Below, piece by piece: positions 45,540-59,919 of a stretch of DNA of 64,000 nucleotides. Source of the DNA: Eleginops maclovinus. Lineage: Eukaryota; Chordata; Actinopteri; Perciformes; Eleginopidae. A program made the translations under genes and the position numbers. Within the stretch, counting starts at the first letter, position 1. Each line of letters begins with the position of its first letter. Below the pieces are notes generated by a model. It worked only from the letters and a program-made list of their open reading frames with translations. It made no database searches and was not told the origin of the DNA. The stretch covers positions 4,724,427 through 4,788,426 of the forward strand of contig NC_086366.1 of NCBI RefSeq assembly GCF_036324505.1. The letters are read 5' to 3'.

Positions 45540-46256
45540 TATTTATATATTTTCTTCAGTTTTTTTTCCTTAATCAGAATATAACGTACATTTTAGACAA
45601 GGTGCGGGTATGATGTTACACTGATAGTTTTCCATCTTTTACTTAAGTAAAATGTCTGATTGCCACCACTGCTTATCACTTGTAACTATACTTGTTTAAG
45701 ATCGTAGTTTCTTAAACTGTTTTTATTTTTGTATTAGAATGTTTAGTATGTTGTAATAATGAATGGGTAAATATCTCCATTTATTCATGATTTCCCCCAT
45801 TTTCTTTCCTTTATCAGAAGGACATAGACATGGCGTATGATATTCCACTGATGGTTCTCCACTCCACTAACGATTACTACATTTACTTTACATTATTATG
45901 TTTAAAAACAATCCATTTCTGATTTTCTTTCTGTTGTGAGAATATGGAATAATGTAGGGATAGGGTAAAATCTCCATTTATTAACTACTGTATGTTTTTC
46001 AAATTTCTTTTCCTCCTCAGAAAATCCCGTACATTCAGACAAGGCGGGCTGTGATATTACACTAATGGCTAATTACTTGAGCAAGAAGTCAGATTAATAC
46101 CACTGTTATCATCTACTATGATACCATGTTTTTAGTTTCTTGTTTTTTATTAGCTATGGAACTGCATGGATAGAGAAAGATCTCCATATATTTCTGATTT
46201 CCTTTTCTTTATTCGAAAATCTTAGACGTGAAGAACAAGACGGTGCTCCAGGTGAG
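45540..46256. repeat. Degenerate tandem repeat, four units of 195-240 bp
   Basis: A pyrimidine tract ending tcag or ttcg, followed by a (g/c)gtacatt.agacaagg-like stretch and tg(a/t)tattacactgatgg, recurs with the boundary at 45577, 45817, 46020 and 46215. Between them tatctccatttatt or atctccatatatt recurs as well. The units are strongly diverged. Confidence 0.7.
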
Positions 46257-47600
46257 CAGAAGTCCACTGAGGTGCCACTAGGAAACAAGCTCCAACCAGA
46301 TGGATCATTTACTTGATCGACAGCTCTGTTCCTCCTTCCTCCTTTTCCTCATCTCGTCTTCCTCACACGTCCTCCTTGTCCCTCGCTTCTGACACCCAAA
46401 GACTCTTTGATCACTCCGCATGTTTGTACTGCACTGCAGAGAACCACTGCGAGAGGAGGGGAGAAAGAGAAGGCTGTACAAAAAACAGTCCATCTCTTTG
46501 TTTCTTCTTTCTCTTGCCTTGTGGGAGAGAAGCTCTTTGTGGGGACTTTGAGAGCTCAACACTGAATGAATTTGAGTCTGTATCTGTGAGTGTGAGTGCA
46601 GAAACCCGAGAGACCGTGACAGTCTCTCTTGTTGACTTCTAAAAGTCCTCCAGTGGCCTGAGACATGATGCTCACGTCCTCAAATAACCAAAGGATGATA
46701 GGACCAAAAAAAAAAAAGAGCAAAGAAACAGAGGCAAAGGAAGTGGAAGAAAGAGAAAATCAGTAAAAGAAGTACAAGAAGAAAGAATCTGATACAAGTG
46801 ACGAGATGGACATAAAGACAAATGAGAACAGAGGTAAGTGGGATAAGACAGAGGGAGAGAAATGATAAAAGTGTTCAGCCGGAGAACAAGAGCACAAGCC
46901 ATTCATCTGTCAAGGTGACAAGAAGTACAGCTGTCAGTCTCCTTCACACAAGATGTCGCTGCTGTTTATTGAAGGAGTTCAAACTACGGCGAGCTTTGAG
47001 TGCCAGCATCCCTACTATCCACCTGCGTAAGAGGCTATCAATCACCGCCAGTTCTGCATTTATTCAAAACCCCTGCTGGACCCTCTGAACAGGCCTCATT
47101 CTGTGTAGACGTATTGCATTGACGCAGCTATTTCTTGCTCATTACTCACACACAGCGTTTATATAAAGGGAGGCAATCAAGTGACCTGGTGACCACGCAG
47201 TCCAAAGAATGAAGCAGAGAGCAGGGGCATTATGACTCCAGCCTTCATGAAGGGGAAGTAATGACCATGGTTTGATTTCCTCTTGTGCTGATGCTTGTAA
47301 TGTTAGTTTCTAAGTTCTGTTTTTCCACCGAAACTGAAGATCCCCTGCCTCTAATGTTGATGGCTAAGTGTTCACAGCATCTGAAATCCAATATTCTGGA
47401 GGCTTCAGTCTTAAATCATGATACACCTGCCTCCGAATTTTCGTTGTTGTTGTTTTAATCATTTATCAATGTTGCTTGTTATCTTGTTCCACATTTTCGT
47501 TTGAGACAACTGCCCTTTATGCCTTTGTGCGTTTTACCGCCGCTTAGATTGCCTGCCCTGTCCTGATTGGTCGTACCTGTCCTTCTTTAAGCCTCAGATT
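46257..47600. other. No gene seen
   Basis: Purine-rich plus-strand region at 46680-46870. No exon-like ORF recognised. Confidence 0.4.
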
Positions 47601-47619
47601 TGCGTCAATCAATCATGAC

Positions 47620-48304
47620 ATCATGTTTGATATTTCTAAACTGTACAGAATCCCTTCTGAAAATATCAAAGCCCTTCAGGTCGTTGACAGACTCATAACT
47701 CCAGCCGGAAAGATGATCCAGTTGGTGTCCTGCAGGGAGCTGTGCTTGCTCCACTTCTTTTCATCATCGTTCTCAACTATGTTCTTCTTCTGTCACTGGA
47801 CCACAAGTGACTACTAATCAAGCCACAAGCAAGCACTCATAGAGGCCGAATAGTAATCTTCTTTGCTGACGACCTCAGTCTTCTTCTTCTTCTTCTGTTA
47901 AAGATGCAGTAGCCCTCTTGAACGCTCTCAAAAACGCTCCTGTGTTCACGAGGTTTTACTGCAACGTGTCAAAAACTGAGTTCATCTCAAACAGCACAGA
48001 CCCTACCAAGTATTCCAGAAACGGATCCAATCTAAAACTAATGAACGATTTCAACTACCTGCGATCATTCATTACGGACTCCAGGAAAGGCTTCCTATTT
48101 CCGAATGCAATAAAACTAAATCTATTTGGGACAACAGTCGAGCCCAGCCTCATGTACGGCTCGGAGATTTGGACCCTCAATGCTTGGCTCCATCATCATC
48201 ATGACGGGTGCTATACCAACCTTCTCCACAGGGCACAACATCTATCCCACCCGAGCAGATATGTGGCAACACAATATGAAACTGCACTGATAATTTATAC
48301 TTAA
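47620..48304 (+). pseudogene. Non-LTR retrotransposon reverse-transcriptase relic
   Basis: Two decayed pieces. The first (47623-47817) aligns in spirit with the RT segment that ends in a TPDG...GVLQGD...FLF pattern; here ITPAGK and CRELCLLHFFSSSF remain. The second (47918-48304) carries NVSKTEFIS, FNYLRSFI, IKLNLFGTTVEPSLMYGSEI and DGCYTNLLHRAQ. These correspond to the C-terminal RT/thumb region found in fish non-LTR elements (ATVESVLLYGSETWTL type). The usual YADD box is replaced by FADD-like remains near 47865. Frameshifts separate the pieces. I cannot assign the clade. Confidence 0.7.
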
Positions 48305-49172
48305 ACCAAACCATGTCCGAGGCTGAATATACAGGAACAAGTATCTGAAATGTCCCGCCGCGTTTTCATTACTTTCCCATCTTATGCATATTCCATAACT
48401 CCTGGTATGGCTGTATTCTTTAATTAACTGATGCTGGATAGAGATGGAGATATATGATGTAATCAAATATGCAGCTCACCCTGTTTGTCCTCCATTCTTT
48501 TAAATCTGCTCCTCACATAGAGGGATCTGATTACTTCTCTTAGGCATGGAGGGTAAATCCAGGACTCCCCAGCTTTTTAAGTTCACCAGAGGAACTGTAC
48601 AATCTGCACTTTCTTCCACAAGAGTGAAACACGAAGGCCTAATCTTGTTAGTGGTGGGATTCAAGCAAGCCTAATTTGCAGTATTGTAAGACATCAAGGT
48701 AATCTAATGGCTCTTTAAAGGATGCAGGACAGATCGTACAATGGGGACTCCAGCGTTCAGATAATGAGGACTCTACAAAATGTAAGAAAGAACAAAACAG
48801 TTGGGGCTAAAAAGAAAGCTCTGCAGATGCGTGTTCGTACTGTATGCTTACAGTACGAACAATGTCTGCAATAACTGACTCCTTCAGTCACACACAAATA
48901 GACTCGCAAAATGCCCACATGCGGAATGTCATGCGGAGAGATTTGCAAGTGAACCAATCTCCCTCTTCGAAAAAGTCCGCATTTATCAAAGAGGTCTCAG
49001 CAGGAGTTGGCAAACGCTCGTCTTTTCATCTCATTCTTCGCCTGCGTCGTCCTTCTTTATTCTTCTCCGGGGATTTTCTCTTTTCTTTTTTCCTACAAAA
49101 TTCAAAGTGAATGGATTTTAGAGGCTAACATTCACAGCTTTGTTCGGAGATTAGTCAAGAAAAAAAAGACCA

Positions 49173-49248
<76 letters not shown>

Positions 49249-51083
49249 AAGTATGCTGTGGGCCTTTGTTGACAGTTGATGCAGAGTTAATGTGATAATA
49301 ACAAGCAGAGATGCAATTTGTTTCCCGGGGAGCGGCATCATTCAGCCGTTGTGGGGGGTTAAAAGGTCTGATGCAAAAGCAACATCAGCAAACTGTTGTA
49401 GCGTTTCATATTTACAGCCAATCACATCACCATGGATTTTAGGCTCATCGAATATCACTTTTCTCTGGCCTCCCCCTTTCCTCATTCCATCAGTCATGTG
49501 TTATTGACTGTTAAAATCTGGCTTTCCTAAACTGACCACTACTCCACCAATCGATTATTTCAGTATCAAGCTCTCCCTGCTCGAGGAAAGCTCTGAAAAT
49601 CGACCGCAATGGGCTGTCAGTTTGAGCTTGGAATGAAATGGGGACCAAGAGTCTTGAAATAACAAACGGGTCAAAACAGATTAACGTGTGTTTATTACAC
49701 AGGCTTAGTGTAAGGGTCGGTCAATTTGGAAAGAGAGATCCTCAAGGTGTAAGTCCCATCTTTCCTTACCTTTGCCTCTCATCTGCACAGTTCCTTTAAA
49801 GTTGTAACGCTGCTAAATTCATCACTGCAGCATGAATACAGATCCAAACTTTCAATAAATAGGGGTAAAACTGCAGCCTTGAATAGGTAACATTAGTGAA
49901 ATGACAGTTTTTTGCAATAAAGTTACTCTTCACAAAGTCCTTTTGTTTTATCCCGAAAATAATCATAGACGTAGAAGGGTTAGTCATCTGCATAATGTTG
50001 ATTTTTCGATCAATTTGGCCGAATAACTTTGCTTTGAGTAAAGTTTTTCCATTGTTTCCTTCTCTACCATGAATATATACATAACAGGCTTGAACATACT
50101 TACAATGATGACCTTTAGTTCACTTTGGCTGGATAACTTGTAATTGCAACAAGATATTGTACGTGTACTTACACAAACATGTTTTCCTACATAGCTACAT
50201 ACAGGTAGCTATCACAGAGCACATTTACATATCAGATTCAGTATCATCATTCCTTTATTGGCTTAATTTGTAGACACATTATAGGAATTTGACTCCAGTT
50301 TCCTCACTTTAAACTCAAAGACAGCGCAGAAAACCAATTTACAGGACGAGAGGGTGAGAGGCGTACCAGCATGGGGCAGGAATTCATTAAAAAAGTACTC
50401 TGTTCTTGGATTTACAAGGTTACAGTTTTTCTGCAACCCTAAACATGCATAATAAGAAGCAAATAGTCCGAGAGCAGCACTCTAACCTTCACTTGTCTTC
50501 TATATTTTAATTTTCTGTAAAACACCTAACCACCCTTCACTCAAAATGTATCTCGCCGGTGCTCATTATTCCACATTTAGATTTGACCTCTCTACCCCCC
50601 TCTTAATATTGGAACCATTCGTTATTTTTATCCCATTCCACAGTGTTCATAAACCACATTTGGACTCTTAAAAAAACAATAAGCATCGTGTCAGCAGCGA
50701 TAATGATTAGGGTTATAGCAGACCATAAAATCAGACCATAAAAATCATTCCCGAAACACAAATAACAGTTTGCACGGAGAGCCCAACGCAGATCGCTTCC
50801 TCTTTAAGTCCCTTTGGAGCCATGGTAGGCAGATCCAAGAACAGGTTGTGCTCTCCACCCCTCATGGCCAGGGATTGATCATCTCTAATAGACCGGAGTT
50901 TTAATTCTGTGACCAAATGTCCACACTGTAGGAAACAGTAGCTGGAGGGGATGTAGGATCTCTCCCATTGATGCTGCTGCTGTGTTTTATTCACAAAAAA
51001 ATGTTGCTGCCTTGCATTTATCTCATTACCATTGTGACATTTTTATAGTGTTACCCCTTTTGACATTTACATGCCAATGTGCC
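48305..51083. other. No gene seen
   Basis: Nothing recognised apart from the microsatellite at 49177. Confidence 0.4.
49177..49246. repeat. (GT)35 microsatellite
   Basis: Pure GT tract. Confidence 0.97.
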
Positions 51084-51155
51084 GGTTCCATGGTGTAATG
51101 GTAAGCACACTGGACTTTGAATCCAGCGATCCGAGCTCAAATCTCGGTGGAACCT
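51084..51155 (+). tRNA. tRNA-Gln (anticodon TTG)
   Basis: 72 nt, folds as a full cloverleaf. Acceptor stem GGTTCCA / TGGAACC (7 bp) with discriminator T. D-arm contains the A-box word tggtgtaatggtaagc. Anticodon stem CTGGA / TCCAG with loop CTTTGAA (anticodon 51117-51119). T stem CCGAG / CTCGG with loop CTCAAAT. It differs slightly from the usual vertebrate Gln gene: a compensated acceptor pair and C instead of T at the first T-loop base, inside the B box. No run of four T follows within 40 bases, so a normal Pol III terminator is missing. It may be a dispersed, possibly silent copy. Confidence 0.85.
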
Positions 51156-51524
51156 GAGTTGCCAATAAAGAGCTGGCATCAACAGAAAAGAAAATATTGA
51201 TTGTCAAATAATTGCCACACATGGAAAACAGATTCATATTAAATGTATTGCATACAAACTCACGATTTGATTGTATATATAAATTGTTCAGAAGCATATT
51301 AAACAGGAAGTTGCAGTTACTTCTGCTCGAGGGAAGACGGATATAAAAAAGAGACGTGACATGTTGAATTTAATTTGTAACTTGTCAGAGTCTGGCAGGA
51401 GAGCAAGGTCAGCCGCCTCACCATTCAAACATTGTATGTAAAATATGGTCGATTAAGAATGAGAATGAATACACAGATGAATGTATGGAGGATTTGACAA
51501 AACACGGGACAAGATCACAAGGTA

Positions 51525-51706
51525 AAAAAGTCCAATGTTCAAGTGCAGCTATTGGGGCGATTACAGCAAAGAGGGTCAGTGGTTCAACCCCCAGAGGCAA
51601 CAGGTCAAAGTGTCCTTGGCTCGATAAGTAACCCAAAATGGCTCTAGTGATTTTTTCTGAAGTGCATATAAGTCCCTTGGATAAATGCATCAGCTAAATA
51701 ACATAT
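51525..51706 (+). mobile_element. tRNA-derived SINE
   Basis: Head with B-box-like agtggttcaacccccag, body word aaagtgtccttggctcg, and 3' end tcccttggataaatgcatca followed by gctaaataac, the tail common to many salmonid and percomorph SINEs. Confidence 0.7.
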
Positions 51707-52735
51707 ACAAATCCGTCAGCCTTTTTAGGGGAAGCTTGAACCCCTTATTCCATCCCTCCCTCTGCTGACCCTTCAACTGTAGCGGCTATAGGTGATATTG
51801 CCATCAATCTAATTGACATGCCTGCAAAGTTCTGTTTTTGCTAGCTGATTGTTCCCCTATTTTTTTTCATGTCTTACATAAAAGTTAATGTGATTCAAAG
51901 ACATATCTCTTGATGTTTTGTTGTAAAACACCCCGTAGATTACTCCAACAAATGCAGAATATACTCTTTACTAAACTCTTTATAAAGTAAATGTTTTCAA
52001 TGTGCCGTTACATTGTGAGAATGGCCTTCGTGTTGCTCCAGTTTCTGTTACTTTTATACCTCTTTCTTCTCACCAAGTTAACAAGAGCAGTGCTTCTGAC
52101 AGCATCATTGGCTGGAGATCTGACCAACACAGATCCTCCAGTGTGTTTGTATTCTCGCCTTTTCTCTAACATCACTGATAACATAGTCCAGATGGATGGC
52201 AAGTGGGAAGGGACACATTGCAACCCTCTTGGGAACAGTGCTGGGCAAGTGTGCTCCACTTAGTTGTTCTGCCAGAACAACTCTGACAGCATGTTAATGC
52301 TAGTGAGGCGACGGGTGCCAATACTCTACCCCGTATTAAGGTTTTCCACTAGAGCAGATGCCATATGTTCCTTTCTGCCGCAGCCACATGTCCCCTTCCC
52401 TTTCAACTGCGCCTTAAAAGGACCCAGTGTAAATGAGGGAAACATCTACAGATTTTCCCTCTGCTTTCCGTTGCTAATGTTCTTCTGTGTTCAAAAGCCA
52501 GCACAGTTGGGAGAGGCACAGTCTTGACAGACATAAGTAAATAATAAGAAACACCACTATTCTCCCCCTCCCCCCCCCCTTCACAGTAAAGACACCCAGT
52601 TTTTACATTTGGAGTTACTTCCTAGTTTTCTCAGAGAATGGATTTCCATATGGCAGAGGATCTTTGGCAAGTTTCACGGGCCGTACTCCGAAATCTTTTC
52701 AACAGGAATGTGTGTATACTGGATCAAGGGTAAGA

Positions 52736-52736
<1 letters not shown>
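51707..52736. other. No gene seen
   Basis: No recognised feature. Confidence 0.4.

Positions 52737-52738
<2 letters not shown>

Positions 52739-52819
<81 letters not shown>
52739..52819. repeat. (GT)n(GA)n microsatellite
   Basis: GT tract ending in GAGAGAGAG. Confidence 0.97.
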
Positions 52820-53154
52820 TATAATAGAAAGAGAACATCAAGAAAGGCAATTAAACAAAAGATAAGTAAAAACAAGTTTGCCATGAAATAAAAATATTTA
52901 AGAAATGAAAATCAATTTCTTTCTATCTCATTATTTCTGCCTTTGATTGAAGTGAGCTTGGTAAATGTAACAAGGAGATGAATTTTGTTCTTCAAGGCAA
53001 ACTTTTTCACACATCATCACCTTACTTTAACCTTTCCGTATCACTATGTGTGTTTTTTTTCCGACAGTTAATTATAGAGAACACACACAAACACACACAC
53101 ACACCAAAATGTTCACCAAATTACAGTACTAGATAATAAAGTTTCCTTTGTGAA

Positions 53155-53410
53155 CACACGGCGACTGATGTTTAAACTGACGCTGCTTTATCAAGTCTTT
53201 ACAACTCATCAATATGCTTTTACATATACAGCATTCACCTATTCAAAGGGCCACCTGCTTACACACACTGTTGGTCATGCCATCGAGCGCTTCTTGGAGA
53301 TGAGTGTCTTGCTGAAGGACACATCTTCATGTTGTCTGCAGGCGATGGGATCGAACCCACAAGCTTAGGTTTGGAAGACGACCGCATTACCTCACAGCCA
53401 CAGTCGCCCA
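53155..53410 (-). mobile_element. tRNA-derived SINE, degenerate
   Basis: On the minus strand, the head gggcgactgtggctgtgagg (A-box-like) and gtgggttcgatcccatcg (B-box-like) are clear, followed by gtccttcagcaagacactc. The tail (tatcaagtctttacaactc on plus) is decayed. Confidence 0.65.
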
Positions 53411-55339
53411 GCAATTTGAATTCAACATCGCCAGCCGTAGTTCACTTCCTGCTCAGGGCAAAAGCTTCTGATATAAAGGCTAATGTGAGGGTGCTGGCTT
53501 CACACAATCCCCTTTTACTCACCTTAAAACTGAAACAATAGATATAACTCAGAGGAGACAGAAGAAGGCAAACATCGAACAGACCTCACCCTGCCAACTT
53601 CCTAATACTAAGTCTGTGTGATGTCCAATTTTGTCCATGTGTGAACAAAGACGCTCTTGGTCAAAAGACAGGAGGAAATAAAACAAAGGAAGACAAAGAA
53701 GGGTCGTTTACAAGAGAAACACCAACATAAATCCAACTTCTGTTTGCAAGGACCAATGCAGAACATTTCAAACCCTTGCAAGGAGGGTTGGTTGACTATG
53801 ACCAAATACCCATGCTACACCCATAACCCAAACCAAATTAGGTATTTCCAGGATGCTTCTGACACTGACTATCTCCTCTTATCTTCAACTGCAATCGAGA
53901 GAATCAGGAAAACCCAGGCACACAACGCCACTAGCATAAGCAAAGTTGTAATCTCTATCAACACCAATAGCCTCAGGGAGTAGCAGTCAGAGGTCACAAG
54001 GTTAAAGCTAAGTCAGGATGTTGGAGTTTGCCTGACGGATGAGTTTCATTTATTCATTGTCTTTGGTCCCCTTACCAAGAAGAGGCATTATTGAGATGTA
54101 CAGTAGACTTAGGAGGTTTTCACGTCAGGAACCTTGGCTTGGATCCATGTGCACTTGGATCCAGTCTGATTGATTAATGGGCACATGGCGCACCGGGGGG
54201 AAAGGGTTATTGATCTGTTTCAGGGTCCTGATGTTTGCTGGATCACTGTCACACTGTCATGACTTACAGTACAGAACACCCACAGTGTTTTCTCCCAGGT
54301 GTGTTAATGGTTGACGAGTCAGGCTCCCAACCCACCCATCAGTGTGGACTCAATCTCTTCCACTAAAGGTAAAGACGTGTCATAACACACTCCTGTCTCC
54401 CCATGTCTTTGCCTCTGTTGTTTTCCTTCCTCATTTCCATCTCTATTCTCTTCTCTCTCTTGTAGAGTGTGCGGAGTAAACCAAACATTTCAGGTTGGTT
54501 TTTGTGTCCAACATGTCTACAAATCTGTCAAATAGAGTTGGGATCGTCATGATGTATTGGAGGGATTTAATGTTTCATGTGTTTTTTTCCCCTCTATGCA
54601 GTTTACATTTACCCAGCCTATAAGCCCCATCTAAACCAAACAGACTTGCTTTGAATTTCATTTGTATTACGAGATATTTCCCGGCACCTCGTAATGAAGA
54701 GAGGGATGAGTTTGTTTACCCAGTTTACCAACTTATCCATCATACTCAGTTTGGATTAGTCTTTATTCTTGCGATGGATTTACTTTTCCTATCAATCTCT
54801 GTCTCATTTTCATGCATATCGCCGTCTGTTTTTGTTCAACGTTAATACTTCTATGAGGATTAATGTTAGCTTCTCTTTTTTGTTGACATGAATACTGACT
54901 GTACAATAAAACCCCTAACCCATTCCCTGTGTTCTGTGTCTCAGTACAGTGTATGTGTGTCAATGAGTGAGGGAACAGGGTCGGCTACTTATATACAGTT
55001 TATATATATTCATTAATTACTTAATAACTGTAAAAACAAATGTAATCAGTAAACTAATGGTAAAAAATAGCATCAAAATATAAATAAACATAACCTCATT
55101 ACTTCCTCTTACATTTGGAATACCTCAATATGAAATGCAATGCAAATAAATACAAGAGAAACTTATTAAGAATGGGTCACAAGTACTGGAGCTTCAAGGC
55201 CAAATGCACGACTCAGACTAGGTTTCAAAATCTGAACATTTTGATCAAAGGAACCACAAAAAAAAACAGTCTTCTAAGAGGCAAAATGAATCAAAAGGAA
55301 ACTGCAAAAACATGGAATAAAATTAACTTCACTATTGAA
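53411..55339. other. No gene seen
   Basis: No recognised gene or element. Confidence 0.4.
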
Positions 55340-55570
55340 TAAAATTACAAAGACTCTTGGTGACACACACTGGCTCTCCTGATGACACAAGAGGAACTGG
55401 CACAGGACAAAGGGAGACGAGGACTTTATATAGAAGGGTTAATGGGACACAGGTGGCAACAATCAAGGGCAATCTCAGAGGCGGGAAAACACACAAAGGC
55501 AGGAAGGGCTCTGAAACGAGAGGGAAAAGGTAAGTACAAAATAAAACAGGAAGTGCAATGACAGACATTC
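55340..55570. mobile_element. LTR-like fragment
   Basis: acacaggtggcaacaatcaa, gaggcgggaaaacacacaaa, ggcaggaag and caaaataaaacaggaagtg use the same wording as the LTRs at 21222-23930 and the fragment at 14260-14775. Solitary and truncated. Confidence 0.35.
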
Positions 55571-55599
55571 CAAACATGTAGGTTAGAGTTGGATCATGA

Positions 55600-57552
<1,953 letters not shown>

Positions 57553-57689
57553 ATCACTCCCCAACATTCACATGGCTATCTGATAAACGTAACGTAAACA
57601 AAAATGGCATTTCAGATCGAAGGATTCAGACACGCGATACTTAGAACTTGCATCTAGGATTTGAAAACCATCTCAATAGCATTGTTGTT

Positions 57690-57880
57690 TTTCCTTTATC
57701 TTTATTTGGGTTTAACCACTCGCTGACCTGGCTCTCACTCTCTAAGCAGGCGAGGAGAAACTCCCACACACTTCAGTCATTGAAAAAAGAAGAAGAAACC
57801 TTGTGAAGTAATTTCAAAGAGAGATCCCCCTCTGGAGGGACAGCTGGGGGCTAACAGGAGCCAATTATGTCACTTCAGTT
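57690..57880. repeat. Possible interspersed-repeat fragment
   Basis: gcgaggagaaactcccacac, gaaaccttgtgaa and agagatccccctctggaggg resemble a common fish retrotransposon 3' region. Weak, by wording only. Confidence 0.3.
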
Positions 57881-58644
57881 GTTTTAACCCTTGGCTTGCT
57901 ACTTGGTAATCTCTGCCTCTTTCTCCTCCAATCTTTCTGTCGTCTGAGATCCTGGAGAGCTGTCTGGTTGTTGACTTCAGGAGCTGCCCAGTAGTCCGAT
58001 TCAGGTTCTCTACGCTTTTAAGCGAGATGTGTACTAGGAATTTAATTTGTTTTGCAATAAAATAATACAACATGCGCACTGTATGAGTTGCAAAAAGTTG
58101 TATCAATAAACAATGTTTTGGGTCTTCAGGTCTTGTACTGAAAACCTAGCTGAAACTCTATAGAGCTCAGGGGAGATGCGGCCCATCATCCAGTACCACA
58201 CATTGTCAGTTCACACATTTGTAGAAAACACTTCCAATAAAACATTTTAGAAACTCAAACGCTGCACTTAATTTATTTGATTTAAAAGCATGATTTTTAA
58301 GTAGTTGTATTGGTAGAGAAGATCCTTTAAAAAGGGATTAGCTATGGACACTTTGTTCCACATTTGCACAAAATAACAGCTGATATTGAACAAACACAAA
58401 TCTGAGTTGCTGATCTGCATGGAAATGACTGTCTGTGTGTAATGTCATGTTTTAAAATGATGTTTATCCATCGGGATTTTAAGGAATAAAGGACTTTCAA
58501 ATTTCAAATGTGTGTGTATTTTTGTGTTTGGTATTCTACATGTTAAACTTTATGAACACCCCCTCACACACACTCGGAGAAGTTGCATAGACACAGTGAC
58601 CTACTTATCATGGTGGATATTGTCCCACAGATGGACTGCAAATA

Positions 58645-58676
58645 CACACACACACGCACACGCACACGCACGCACG

Positions 58677-58707
<31 letters not shown>

Positions 58708-58821
58708 GATCAAAATCCTCCTTGTCGGGTTTGATGTGTGTGGAACATCATGAGCTGTGCTGTTCACAGAGAAGAGGAACAGACTAGCCTTCTGTTCAGT
58801 CTCCAGGTTAAGTACCCCCCC

Positions 58822-58874
<53 letters not shown>

Positions 58875-58881
58875 ACACCTC
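58645..58881. repeat. Two CA-rich microsatellites
   Basis: 58645-58708 mixes CA and CG units. 58823-58881 is CA preceded by a C run. Confidence 0.92.
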
Positions 58882-59444
58882 TTTTTCCAGTTCCCCCCTT
58901 TAAGACTGGCCTCCAAAAGGTTGTAGTGTTTCATGCAAGGTTCTTCTACTATAAAAGCAGTAATAGGAATACAAAAACAAAGATGGAGTAGTCCTGTTCT
59001 ACTATCACTGGTCACTGAAGTAGTACTACAAATCTGAGCTGTCACGAAAAACAAAAAAATGGTCTCGGAAGGAAATTGACAATGAGTCAAGAGCTTAATC
59101 AAGTATCAATAATACAAACCTGTCAGTCAAAATGACATTCCTCAAAAAGCTTTGAAGACCAAACAAAGCAAACACTACTAATTTAATATCAAACACCGGC
59201 AGAAGGCGGATATAAATCAAGACGAATGAAAGGAAGTCTCCTCCCTTTGGGAACCTCTTCCTGTTCAGAGGGAGATAAACGATGCTGCTCAAAGCTGACA
59301 CGAAAGAGGACAGCAACAAGATCAGAGCTGATCTGGAAAACAACACGACAGGAGGCAAGAGAAAATGCAAGAACTATCATGTGAGGGGAGGGCAACGCCA
59401 CGGACACAACGGAGAAGGAGGACAAAAGGAGGAAAGGTGAGGGG

Positions 59445-59919
59445 TTAAAGAGGCCCTATGAAGCTTCTTTGGGTATTCCCTTTCCAGTAGTGTGTTAAAT
59501 AGGTTTTTGTGATGTAAATGGTCTGCAAAGGCTAAAATCCCTCCGGAGTTTCTCTCACACAGACTCCTTCATGAAAGCCTCCGTTGGACTCCTTTGTTTA
59601 CTTCCGTAACATAATGACATCACTATGTAACACTTGCAATTCTATTGGCTAGCGCTCCAACACATTGTAGGTGATACAAGCTAAGGGGCGGGACATCTCA
59701 AAGCTGTTGACTAATCACAACTGAACCGGCCAGCTAGCCAATCAGAGCAGACTGGACTCTGGTTTCAGACAGAGGGTGAAAAGAGGTGCTGCAGCACAGG
59801 CAGTTTGAGAGAAATAAAGAGCTATCTGAACATTAAAGCATGGAGACATGTCCCAGGAGAGAAAGTAAATACAAATATCAACCTGAAAATGAACAATTAC
59901 CATAATAGGTCCTCTTTAA
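59445..59919 (-). mobile_element. TTAA MITE copy 5, full length
   Basis: TTAA-AGAGGCCCTATGA at 59445 and ATAGGTCCTCT-TTAA ending 59919. Both TTAA are intact and the termini are clearly inverted. 475 bp, reverse orientation, no coding capacity. The best copy for defining the ends. Confidence 0.88.
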
